The position numbers and the translations under genes were made by a program. The notes beneath the pieces are model-generated. The model saw only the letters and a list, made by a program, of their open reading frames with translations. It was not told the origin of the DNA and did not search any database. Below, one piece after another: positions 13,655 through 22,698 of a stretch of 64,000 nt of DNA. Source of the DNA: Plantago ovata (lineage: Eukaryota > Streptophyta > Magnoliopsida > Lamiales > Plantaginaceae); contig CM051457.1 in NCBI GenBank assembly GCA_028274465.1, forward strand, positions 10,815,908-10,879,907, in the 5' to 3' direction. The stretch's first letter is position 1. Each line of letters starts with the position of its first letter.

Positions 13655-14321
13655 GGCCAGCTGATGGAGTTCAACATGAGGATTGCTCAACATGAGGAGT
13701 TGATCCTCATGTTGAACTCCATCAGAAGCTCAATGGAGCTCAAGTTAACTTTAAGTTGAGCTTGAGCTCAACTCATATTATATTTTTTTTTCTTTTTACT
13801 TTTTTGTTTCTTTATTTCTTTCTTTTGTCTTATTTATTGTTACAACATATACTACTACTAGCGTGAATATAAATATACTAGTCTTTTTATTTTTTATGTT
13901 TTTTTTCTTCTTTTCTTTTTTATTTTTATTATTTTCATATTTAATAATGCATAAATAAAAAATTAAAATAAGCCATTACATTACATAATTTTTATCACAA
14001 AAATTCTAAAAAATAAAAGGCTTTTAATTTTTCACGGGTGTATTTTTTTTAATTTGATAATCTATTGTACTATTTTTTGTTTAATAATTGTTTCTAATAT
14101 TTATTGCATTCGATGTATTATATGATGTTTTACAATGAAATGAATAATTGATAAAAAAAACTAATGAAAAAAAAAGAGATGAAATAATAAAATAAATGAA
14201 AAAGAGGTGATCAATGAAGATCAACTGTTGGAGCATGTTAGAAGAGATGGGTATTAAGTTAGTGGAATACTGATGTGGCACAGTTGAGCTCCACTTTTGG
14301 GATCAACTGTTGGAGAAGGCC
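13655..14321. mobile_element. Tourist/PIF-like MITE
   Basis: The element begins GGCC and its other end reads GGCCTTCTCCAACAGTTGAT on the opposite strand. It is flanked by TAA on both sides (13652-13654 and 14322-14324), the 3-bp duplication of PIF/Harbinger elements. Terminal repeat similarity beyond GGCC is only partial. The left end contains a perfect 22-bp hairpin (13661-13682 with 13704-13725). The interior is AT-rich and non-coding. Confidence 0.5.
13661..13725. repeat. Perfect 22-bp inverted repeat
   Basis: CTGATGGAGTTCAACATGAGGA at 13661-13682 is exactly complementary to 13704-13725, with a 21-nt loop that repeats part of the arm (TCAACATGAGGA). It is the left terminus of the MITE described here. 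Confidence 0.85.
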
Positions 14322-14691
14322 TAAGGAGAGATTGGTCAAGTACACTAGCTAACAAATTTCGAGGGATTCAACCTCCAGATCAAATTCATATCAAAATTAA
14401 TAGTGGTCGACCTATCCGGCCTTAAACAAGCACTTCTGGGGAGGCAATAAAAATGTGTCTTTACTTTTTTACGCACTTCGTTTTTCGTATTTAAAAAACC
14501 GGCACTACATAATCATCTTTGTTTTGAAAATTATTTAGCACTTTAAAATGTTTATTTTGTTAGACTAGAAGTTAAATGCTTCTTTCGACCGGAATAAAAA
14601 CCCAAAAAATGAAAAAATTCTGACGAAAAAAAGAGGTCGGGCTTAGTGGTTTCTGCAGCCGCCGCGCAGCGAGCCACCAGCCCACCCGCTC

Positions 14692-15275
14692 CAGAGGCGG
14701 ATCTATGTTATGCAGTGTGGGTGCACCTGCACCCACAAGATTTTCTTTTTCTTTTAAGGGCCCTTTACAAAATTTTATTTTCCACCCATTAAATTAGATT
14801 TTTTGCACCCATATAAATTTATAAAATATATCTTGCACCCCTTAAACCGTAGAAAACCTATATAATATATAAAAATATGTATTTTTATATTATTAAGTAT
14901 TAAAACAATGGATCGAAAACATGCACATGTATCAGTATCAAATTGAACAATAATTGAAGTTGGGGTAATGAAAGTAAATCATTTTGATTAAGATTATTGA
15001 AAAAATTGTCCATCTTGCTATTTTTTAAGGTTAAAACTAATTGTTTTAATATTAAATTTTAATATTAGTGGACATTAAAGATGATGTTATATAATGGAGT
15101 TTATGATAAAACTATCGAGTGATCCGAAATTACTAAATTTTTTTAGTCAACTCAAAATTTATAATATTTTATTAATTATTAATAATCATTTAATATTTAT
15201 AATAATTTATTATCACTTTTTTATAATAATTATTTTATTTGCACCGACAGAGAAAAATTTCTAAATCCGCCACTG
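14692..15275. mobile_element. Non-autonomous hAT-type element, copy 2
   Basis: A 584-bp element with ends CAGAGGCGGATCTA and, on the other strand, CAGTGGCGGATTTA. It is flanked by ACCCGCTC (14684-14691) and AGCCGCTC (15276-15283), an 8-bp duplication with one mismatch. The interior is AT-rich and has TGCACCC repeats. It is of the same terminal family as the elements at 630 and 25615. Confidence 0.75.
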
Positions 15276-15283
15276 AGCCGCTC

Positions 15284-16884
15284 CCCTATTTAATATATTG
15301 TTCCTTGCTCGTTTTTTGTCCCACTTTCACTCATTTGCTCCCAAAATTCATATATTGCTGTCAATATTTCATCTTGTTCATTGCAATTAGATTGCATGCA
15401 CACTAATCAAGACCATCAATTTTCTACTCAAATTATCTTTTTCAGATTGAAACATTTAAAAACACATGAAAGAAAATAAGAGAATTTTACATCTGAAACC
15501 CATGTTATCCATGTTATGTTTAAGTTCCTCGTTGCATCTAAATTACTCTTCATTCAACAATTACGTTTAGATCAAAAACAATTGATCAAACTAAATGGCA
15601 ATGTTCATTTAATAACAACCAAACATGGCGTTAGCTTCTTTGGATTTTTTTTTCATCTTCTTCTTACCCGTTCGATATCGGAGTTGTTCACTTGTTCTTT
15701 TTGTTTTTAATAAATAATTTTGGGTTGATTTCAAAATATAAAATTTGTTGGAGTTTAGTTTGCAACAACTTTACACCATATTGAATTATTAAGTGTTAAA
15801 TTAGTAAAATTAAAAATAATTGAGGTAAATATGTAATTAATGAAAAAAATTGAAGTTGTTTGGTCTTAAATAAATTTCAATTTTTTATAAGGGGTAAAAA
15901 TATTTTTTTCATTTTTTTAATTGTCCAAAAGGGGTCTATATATTATTGTTACACCAGCAGTGATACTGATGTAATAAAAATATTTATTAAAGGGTCCATA
16001 TGAAATTCGTCAAAAAAATAATTAAAACATTAAAAAGAAAAATAAAATGGATGGATATTTTTTCAATCTATGTTGATTTATAAATATATAGACTATAAAT
16101 AAAAAGTATAATATGAAGATTTTATTCCCTTCTCGAAGAAAAGGTCATCAAAGCTTTTGCCTCGAGTGCTTTAAATAAAACAATAGATAAATTATTCAAA
16201 AATATTAATTTATGTGTAATTTTCATTAATTTTTTTTTTTTTTTTTTTGAAAAATATTATTTGTATTTATGATATCAACAGGGGGTCTCAAAATTTAAAA
16301 GTTAGTGGTTAAAACTTAATAAAACTAACAGAAGGGGATCATAAGGTAAGAAATTAACGGAGCACTGGTTAATGTTAAATTAGATATTATCCAATGGAGT
16401 TTTTGTAAAAACTCCTAAATAATATCGGCAATGATATTTGATCCTTTTGAGGAGTCCAAAGTTTTAGCTCCTTCTTTTTAGACTGTTTCTTTCCTGTTGG
16501 TTCGTCGTGATAAAAATAAGTTGGCGCATTTATTAGCTTGTAATTTTTGTTGAAATCTTATTTGGAACTTTTACACTCCAATTTGACTTCCCAAATGTAC
16601 TTTGATTTGGTTAAAATATATGATTATTATTCTCAAAGTTATGATATTGACAAAATTTTGTATGAATTCTTTCTTAAATTAGTTAAATATATTCCTTTAA
16701 AAAACAATTTTAATTAAGAATGGGGAGATAATAATATCTTTTCATTAAATTAGTGATTTGGTAGTCAAATAATCAATTAATGCTATAGTTTCCTCTGTTT
16801 TCATGATTTGACCATATTATTTTGTTTCTATTTTTTTTCAGTTTGTTTTCCTAAACCAAAAGAGAGTAAAAAGGGCAGAAGGAA
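15284..16884. other. Intergenic, no gene seen
   Basis: Very AT-rich sequence with poly-A/T tracts, for example about 16231-16249. I see no gene or element with clear ends. The last 100 bp are the 5' flank of the first F-box gene. Confidence 0.5.
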
Positions 16885-16992
16885 ATGTCTTTAAATTCTA
16901 ATCTCAGACACTTGTCTGTCACCTTCTTCTTCACCCTTCCCCATACAAAAATGGCAAACGAATTGCCAAATCCTAAATCGAGAATAAAAACC

Positions 16993-18121
16993 ATGGATCT
17001 CTATATATCTTCTTTTTCTTCTGGTTGGGATGATCTCCCACATGACATTCTCAAACAAATCCACGCACGACTGGCCTATTTGACCGATCAGATTTATTTC
17101 CGTCTTGTCTGCAAACATTGGCATAAATCATGCGCCGATGATAACAATGTCAAACCCAGAATCCCGTACTCTATTCCATGGATATTCAAGCATGAAATCA
17201 TGTGGTCGACTGGAGAAGACGTGCACCCGTTCGCAAGTAAGCTCATTGATCCTTACTTAAAATGCATGCATAGACTATCTTCTTGTTCCAGACAGAGATT
17301 TAGTCCTACTGATTGTTTTGATAACACAATAGCATATGCATCTAAGTCTCATGGATGGGTTTTACTCGGTCATCGGAGGGATACAATGGTTTTACCTTGC
17401 AAAATCTCTCTGTTCTTGCGCAATGTTTATACCATGTTTTGTTGCCTGTTCTTGATTTGGATTGTGTGGCAGCTACATTTGTTGAAGTAACGCCGCGTAA
17501 ATTTAGGGTTATGGCAGTTGGATATGATGTTCATAGCAAAGCATCCTTCAGCTTTGCATGCATTTCCTTGCTCAAGGATAAAGATTGGAAGGTTTACTCC
17601 GTTGTAACCCCGGGGGCTAAACAGAGAAAGTGTAGTTTGCATTACATGTCTGGATTTGTCTATTGTGCTTGGAATGATGGTGGGTTGTGCGCGTATGACG
17701 TCTTTGATGGGTCTAATTACGCAGAGCTAGCTAAGACTTGGTGGCGTAGTTTGGAGGATTGTTGGTTAGTTGAGAACAGCAAGGAAGGAGACCTTTTGGA
17801 ACTTTTGATTCTGACCAAGTCGAAAACGGGGGATTGGTCTGTATTCAGATTTGATATGATGGAATTAAAATGGTTTCCTATACTAGCCATGAAAAGTACT
17901 GGTTTCTTTGTTAGTGGAAAGGTCGCGATTGCAGCACCGTTGCTCGATGTTAATGGAGAGAAGTTGGCTGATTGCAGGGTATATTATGATTCTAATGGGT
18001 TGATTCATTGCTATTCATTGTGTCAAAGGAGGCATATAGAGTTGGATTTATATAGTTGGATGGGGAAGGTCAATAACGGTAAGATTTGTTTTGTTCAACC
18101 TCCTCCTCCGTTGAGAAACTA
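16993..18121 (+). pseudogene. F-box protein (DUF295/SKIP23-like), frameshifted copy
   Basis: Closely related to the F-box gene at 20260-21423. The F-box (WDDLPHDILKQIHARL..RLVCKHWH) is followed by a DUF295-like region. In the first frame the protein runs to ..LFLRNVYT and then derails; the rest (LDLDCVAATF.. to ..ICFVQPPPPLRN) continues in another frame. Compared with the intact copy, 7 nt are missing between GTTTATAC and TGCC near 17433. The rest is well kept and free of other stops, so the break is recent. F-box proteins serve as substrate adaptors of SCF ubiquitin ligases. The start at 16993 matches the paralogue; an in-frame ATG at 16885 would add 36 residues unlike the paralogue. A truncated F-box protein might still be made. 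Confidence 0.85.
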
Positions 18122-19130
18122 GTGGTGTTTTTCTATGTTCTGTTGTATAGGCGCAAGTCGGAAGATTACAATTCTTGTTGTGTATCCTCATGCAAATTTG
18201 AAGCTGCCTAGTTAATCAAACAGCAACCCTTGAGCTCGATCAGATATCAAAGAGTCATTCTCTCTCTGTATTGTTTTTTTTTTTTTTTATCATTTGTAAT
18301 AAGTGTGGATTAGAATTATTATGAAATGTCTAGTACTACTTGGTATGTAATGTTTCATGCAGTTTGAGATTTATCTTTTAATGAATTGTACTCTTACTGC
18401 TATAATACATAATTTTTCATTTTCTGGAGATCATTAGATGCATTTCCCCAGGTGTCACTAAGAGTACTCATTGTCCAATGTGTTCAAAATCGATACAGAT
18501 ATATACACATAATGAATGAATTAATCCTTAAGATGAAACTATGGCAAACAAAAGAAAGGCCAATACATGAAATAGTAATGAATCCTTAAGGTGAAACTAC
18601 TTGATGTTTTACGACAAAAACAACCAGCGTATTCGAAGTATGCTATTCTGGACAAATAGATCAACCTTAGTCTTAACACGAACAATTGTTTGAAGTTGTT
18701 TTCAAAGTACTTCAACCCTTGCTTATCTGTAGCTTCTATAGTTCCCTTGGTTGCTTGATTGCTTATCACAATATCAAGATCGTGCTAACTGAAGTATGCT
18801 ATTTTGGACGGATTTTAAGATTGGGAACAAACTCAAGATCCAATATTTTGTCATATTTTTTCACGATAATTTTCAACATGTTGTCCACACTTTAGCTCTC
18901 TGCCGGAGATAAATTAGTACTTGAGCTCATAAGAATAGAAGTGGAGAAGGAAGTAGCGTGACATCATATGTACGTTTTTCATTCATTTGCGTTTGGAGAA
19001 TGCTCCCCCCATATCATCGTCACAACTCAAGCTAATGCTAATTTGATTGAAGATGATGGTAAACTGAATTTTAGCATTTACAACGGTACAATGGTAAAAT
19101 TGATTGTTTCCAAGATGTTTATCTTCTTTG
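18122..19130. other. 3' flank and intergenic sequence
   Basis: 3' UTR of the F-box pseudogene, resembling that of its paralogue (shared GTTGTGTATCCTC, GCCTAGTTAAT and AACCCTTGAGCT), followed by intergenic sequence. The motif AAGTATGCTATT(C/T)TGGAC occurs twice (about 18636 and 18793). No gene was seen. Confidence 0.5.
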
Positions 19131-19149
19131 GAATGAAATTTATTTTTAT

Positions 19150-19370
19150 TTTTTTTTAAACGGCTAATTTCTTTTTATTAATACGAGAGCATAAGACATG
19201 CCCACAAAATATTTACATAGAAAATACACGAAACAGAACTCCGACTCCCAAGTAGGTTTGGAAACCTCAACCTCAAAGCCAACAAAAAAAACCCAGCCTA
19301 ACTTCCTATACCCCCTTTAGGTCCCAACCAAATATGACCCTGCTAATTACAATTCTCGAGAAAACCAGCT
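19150..19370 (-). mobile_element. Possible LINE 3' tail, truncated
   Basis: Read on the minus strand the stretch ends TATTAATAAAAAGAAATTAGCCGTTTAAAAAAAAA, the pattern of a truncated LINE 3' end with an A tail. Similar A-tailed ends on the minus strand occur near 31022-31100 and 50403-50690. No coding part remains, so the class is a guess. Confidence 0.35.
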
Positions 19371-19857
19371 TATATGCCTTTATTACATATCAATACACCA
19401 CATACAAATTCTGAATTGAAAATATTATTGTAATATTTTTTTTTTATGTATCACATAACGGTTCATTTTTTAAAAAGAAAATGTTTAATATAATATTCGC
19501 TTATTTTATTTTCTAAACGATTGAAACGAAATTTACACGATTACATATTAGGTATGTAAATTAATAAAATATTATTTTTTATATAAATTAATATTTGAAT
19601 AAAATAATTATTTGTCATATTCCCAAAATTATTAATTTATAGAGGTTATACACACACTTATATCACTTATATATTTTTTCTAAAAATTTATAGACTATCC
19701 CATTTATACAATATCCTAGTCAACAAAATATTAGTAAAAATAATTCTCATTGATTTAGTTTCTATTTTTTAGAATAGACTACACTTATAAGTTAATATTG
19801 AGACTACCCTTATATCTTTTCCATTTATATATGGATTTTCCTAGTCAACAAAATGGA

Positions 19858-20063
19858 TTTTCCATATAGTAGAAGAGATTAAGAGTATTGTCAAAAATAG
19901 ATGTATTGGTGACGAAAAATTATTAGACTACTGCTATAAATTGTAATAGCGCAGCAGTACAGTAGTAGATGGTGCTCCATTGTAGATTTATCTGGATCTG
20001 AAGATCGACACATTGTATTGGATTGTTTTTGGAATAAAAAGTAAAACAATTTTCCAAAAAAAA
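19858..20063 (+). mobile_element. Retroposed sequence with 27-bp target duplication
   Basis: A 206-bp insert is bracketed by identical 27-bp copies of one sequence (19831-19857 and 20064-20090; core TTTTCCTAGTCAACAAAATG). It contains GGAATAAAAAG, like a polyadenylation signal, about 25 nt before its end, and closes with a run of A directly before the second copy. A-tail plus long direct repeats is the mark of L1-type retroposition, so this is a SINE or a short retrocopy. I cannot name the source RNA. Confidence 0.65.
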
Positions 20064-20239
20064 ATGGATTTTCCTAGTCAACAAAATGGAATAGAAATAG
20101 AGTAAGTCTTGTTGATTTAGTTTCTATTTACGAGAGAATTTAAAAAAAAAAAAAAAGGAAAGTTAAATGAACGGCCTTTAAATTCTAATTTCACTTCACC
20201 TTCTTCTCCACTTGACTCATCGTAACCCTAAATCCCCAA

Positions 20240-20263
20240 ATGAGAAGAGAAGAAAAACCATGA
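20240..20263 (+). promoter_or_regulatory. uORF overlapping the F-box start codon
   Basis: A 7-codon upstream frame (MRREEKP) starts at 20240. It stops in the TGA of CCATGAAT, so its stop codon overlaps the main ATG at 20260 as ATGA. This layout allows termination-reinitiation or leaky scanning control of the main frame. Translation of it is inferred. Confidence 0.5.
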
Positions 20264-21423
20264 ATAATCCTATATCGTTTTCAGATTGGGGTGGTCTTCA
20301 TCATGACCTCCTTGCACAAATTTACAACCGAGTCGTCTATCTCGCCGATCGAATCCGTTTCCCTGCAGTTTGCAAACACTGGCAACTATGCGCTGATGAT
20401 AACAAAGACGCCGCCGTTAAAACCCGAATTCCGTACACTATTCCATGGATATTCAAGCACGGGTTCATGTGGTCGAATGGAGAAGACGTGCACCCGTTCG
20501 CAAGTAAGCTCATTGATCCTTACTCAAAATGTATACATAGACTATCTTCTTGTTCCAGGGAGAGATTTAGTCCTACTGAATATTTTAATGATACAATAGC
20601 ATATGCATCCAAGTCTGACGGATGGGTTTTACTTAGTCACCGGAGAGACAATATGATTTTACCTTGCAAAACCTCTCTGTTCTTGCGCAATGTTTATACA
20701 AGTGAGGTTGTTTTGCTGCCTCTTCTTGATTTGGATTGTGTAGCAGCTACTTTTATTAAAGATACCCCACGTGAGTTTCGGGTTATGGCGGTTGGATTTG
20801 GTGGCCCCTCTGACACCAAAGAGAAGTTCAGTTTTGCATCTATTTCTTTGCTTAAGGATAAGGATTGGAAGGTTTACTACGCCATAAAATCCAGGCCCGG
20901 ACAGGAAGTGTGTAGTTTGTATTACTTTTCTGGAAGGCTCTATTGTGCTTGGAACAATGGTGGGTTGGTGAGGTATAACGTATTCGATGGGAATTACGGT
21001 AACCTGATTCTGTTTGGGTGGGAGAGTGTTCATGATTGTTGGTTGGTTGAGAACAATGCCGAATCAGGCCTTTTGGGGTTATTTTTTATTTTGAGTAGAT
21101 CTGAAACGGGTGAATGGTCTGTACGCGGATATGATCAGCTGAGAACGAATTGGTTTACCATATCGGACATGAAAAGTACTGCTTTCTTTGTAAGTGGGAA
21201 GGTCGCGATTAGATCACCGTTGGTCAATTTTGATGGAGAGGAGGTGGATGATTGCAGGGTGTACTATGATACGAATGGGTTGATTCAGTGCTATTCTTTG
21301 TGCCAAAAGACGCACATAGAGTTGGATAGTTGGATTGGGAAGATTGATAATGGTAAGATTTGTTTTGTTGAACCTCCTCCGGTTAGAGAAGAGACTAGTG
21401 GTCTTTCTCGGGGCACAAATTAG
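20260..21423 (+). CDS. F-box protein, DUF295/SKIP23-like
   Basis: Single-exon gene of 387 aa. The F-box near residues 8-45 reads WGGLHHDLLAQIYNRV..IRFPAVCKHWQ. A DUF295-type C-terminal region has conserved pieces HPFASKLIDPY, SKSDGWVLL, LFLRNVYTSEVVLLPLLDLDCVAATF, CWLVEN, VYYDTNGLIQCYSL and DNGKICFVEPPP. It is probably a substrate receptor of an SCF ubiquitin ligase; the target is unknown. The frame is also open upstream to a TTG at 20212, but the first usable in-frame ATG is at 20260 and aligns with the start of the paralogue at 16993. The two genes are a tandem duplicate pair 3.3 kb apart and this is the intact copy. Confidence 0.9.
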   Translation: MNNPISFSDWGGLHHDLLAQIYNRVVYLADRIRFPAVCKHWQLCADDNKDAAVKTRIPYTIPWIFKHGFMWSNGEDVHPFASKLIDPYSKCIHRLSSCSRERFSPTEYFNDTIAYASKSDGWVLLSHRRDNMILPCKTSLFLRNVYTSEVVLLPLLDLDCVAATFIKDTPREFRVMAVGFGGPSDTKEKFSFASISLLKDKDWKVYYAIKSRPGQEVCSLYYFSGRLYCAWNNGGLVRYNVFDGNYGNLILFGWESVHDCWLVENNAESGLLGLFFILSRSETGEWSVRGYDQLRTNWFTISDMKSTAFFVSGKVAIRSPLVNFDGEEVDDCRVYYDTNGLIQCYSLCQKTHIELDSWIGKIDNGKICFVEPPPVREETSGLSRGTN

Positions 21424-22071
21424 AGGATTTTTGTTGTGTATCCTCCTCGTGTGCATGGTATTCAAAGTTGCCTAGTTAATAGGAGAGTAACCCTTGAGCT
21501 TGATTAGATCCTGGTTTTGATGATTTTATATACCTCATGATTATGTTGCAGGACTGAGGAAGTCCTAGTGAATCAGTTTCCATCTTATTCATGTTTAGTT
21601 AACTGGCTTGTAGTATATTCTATTGAATGTACCCTTTTACTAGTATAATGCAGAATTTTTATTTTTCTTGGGATCAGATGCATCCTCTGGATTTGGTTTT
21701 TTTTTGGCAACTTGACAGTGTCCTCTAGAATTGTACAATATTAACAGACCAATGTATTTAAAATCAATACAGATGTAGAAGCACAAAATGAATGTGAAGA
21801 AGAAAAAATGTCAGTAAATCCACTATCAAATCAATGTTTACTAGTAGAACAAATGAGCCAAACCTTTCCAACTCAATCATAAGCTCTATGGAACTGTCTA
21901 GATTCGAACTTGAGCTTTGAAGGTGGTCGAGCTCGAACTCATGTAAATGAAGCGCAAACCTTGCTCATTAAACCTAAACTCTCTTCTATTAGCGAATCGC
22001 GATCAATCATGTTGACTATCTTGTACATTTGTTAAGTTCCATGAACTCCCTGATCTTTCTTCTACAAAATG
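21424..22071. other. 3' flank of the F-box gene
   Basis: 3' UTR, with stretches shared with the first F-box copy (GTTGTGTATCCTC, GCCTAGTTAAT), then intergenic sequence. I see no gene. Confidence 0.5.
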
Positions 22072-22197
22072 ATTCACTTTGGTTCCAACCAAAAGCATCA
22101 AGAAGAGCAATTTCCCTATCCTAATCTCATTCCATGGATTCCTATACTCCCCCTGGGTATGTAATCATCAGAGAAGTTGTACAGAATACCAGTCCTG
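22072..22197 (-). pseudogene. Antisense fragment of acyl-CoA thioesterase exon 1
   Basis: On the minus strand this segment matches the last 130 bp or so of the thioesterase first exon (about 23133-23265). Both contain ACAACTTCTCTGATGATTAC, then AGTATAGGAATCCATGGAATGA and CTTGATGCTTT. The fragment has indels, a frameshift and a stop, so it does not code. It is a head-to-head partial duplicate about 1 kb from the parent exon. It ends abruptly at the foldback element starting at 22199. Confidence 0.85.
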
Positions 22198-22198
22198 A

Positions 22199-22520
22199 CA
22201 ACTCCATGCTCTTTCGAAGGGGAGCCAATAGGTGGATGATGGATTGACCCAATACAAATATTAAATCGGTTTAATTCGGCCTAATAACGACTTGCTAATC
22301 AATTATGAATGAGTTATATGAAAATAAAATGGTCAAGTAACTTCATTTAAATTGACATTTGACTTTCATATAACTCATTAAAGATTATCAAGTTTTGATA
22401 TTTTATTATTTTTTGATTGTTGAGAACCTATCGGGCGGGATTAAACCGATTTGAAATTTGTAATGGGCCAAACCATCATTGACCAATTGGGTGGCTCCCC
22501 TTCCAAAGAGCATGGAGTTG
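22199..22520. mobile_element. Foldback (long inverted repeat) element
   Basis: A 322-bp sequence that is an imperfect palindrome for most of its length. The outer arms are near-identical: CAACTCCATGCTCTTTCGAA from 22199 pairs with the region ending at 22520. The match continues inward through GATGATGG, AAATCGGTTTAAT and ATGAGTTATATGAAA. I could not define a target-site duplication. It could transcribe into a long hairpin. The class is uncertain (MITE or snap-back element). Confidence 0.7.
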
Positions 22521-22527
22521 ACTCAAT

Positions 22528-22584
22528 CCACTGCCTGAGGTGGTATGAGAATGTCAGGCTCTCAACGACCACTGCCTGAGGTGG
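22528..22584. repeat. Short direct repeat before the thioesterase gene
   Basis: CCACTGCCTGAGGTGG occurs at 22528-22543 and 22569-22584, 41 bp apart, just right of the foldback element. It lies in the presumed promoter or 5' UTR of the thioesterase gene. Confidence 0.7.
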
Positions 22585-22698
22585 AGATTGAGTGAGTGGG
22601 ATTATTATTATTCTTATTATTACCTTAATAATAGTTTTATACTGTACACATATTTGTGTCTGTTGTTATTGCCAATTGAATTGTACTTGTATGAAAAT

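Noticed and set aside
16885..16992. N-terminal extension of the first F-box gene from an upstream ATG
   Set aside because: The extra 36 residues have no counterpart in the paralogue, whose start aligns with 16993.
20212..20259. Start of the second F-box gene at 20212
   Set aside because: The codon there is TTG; the first in-frame ATG is at 20260.
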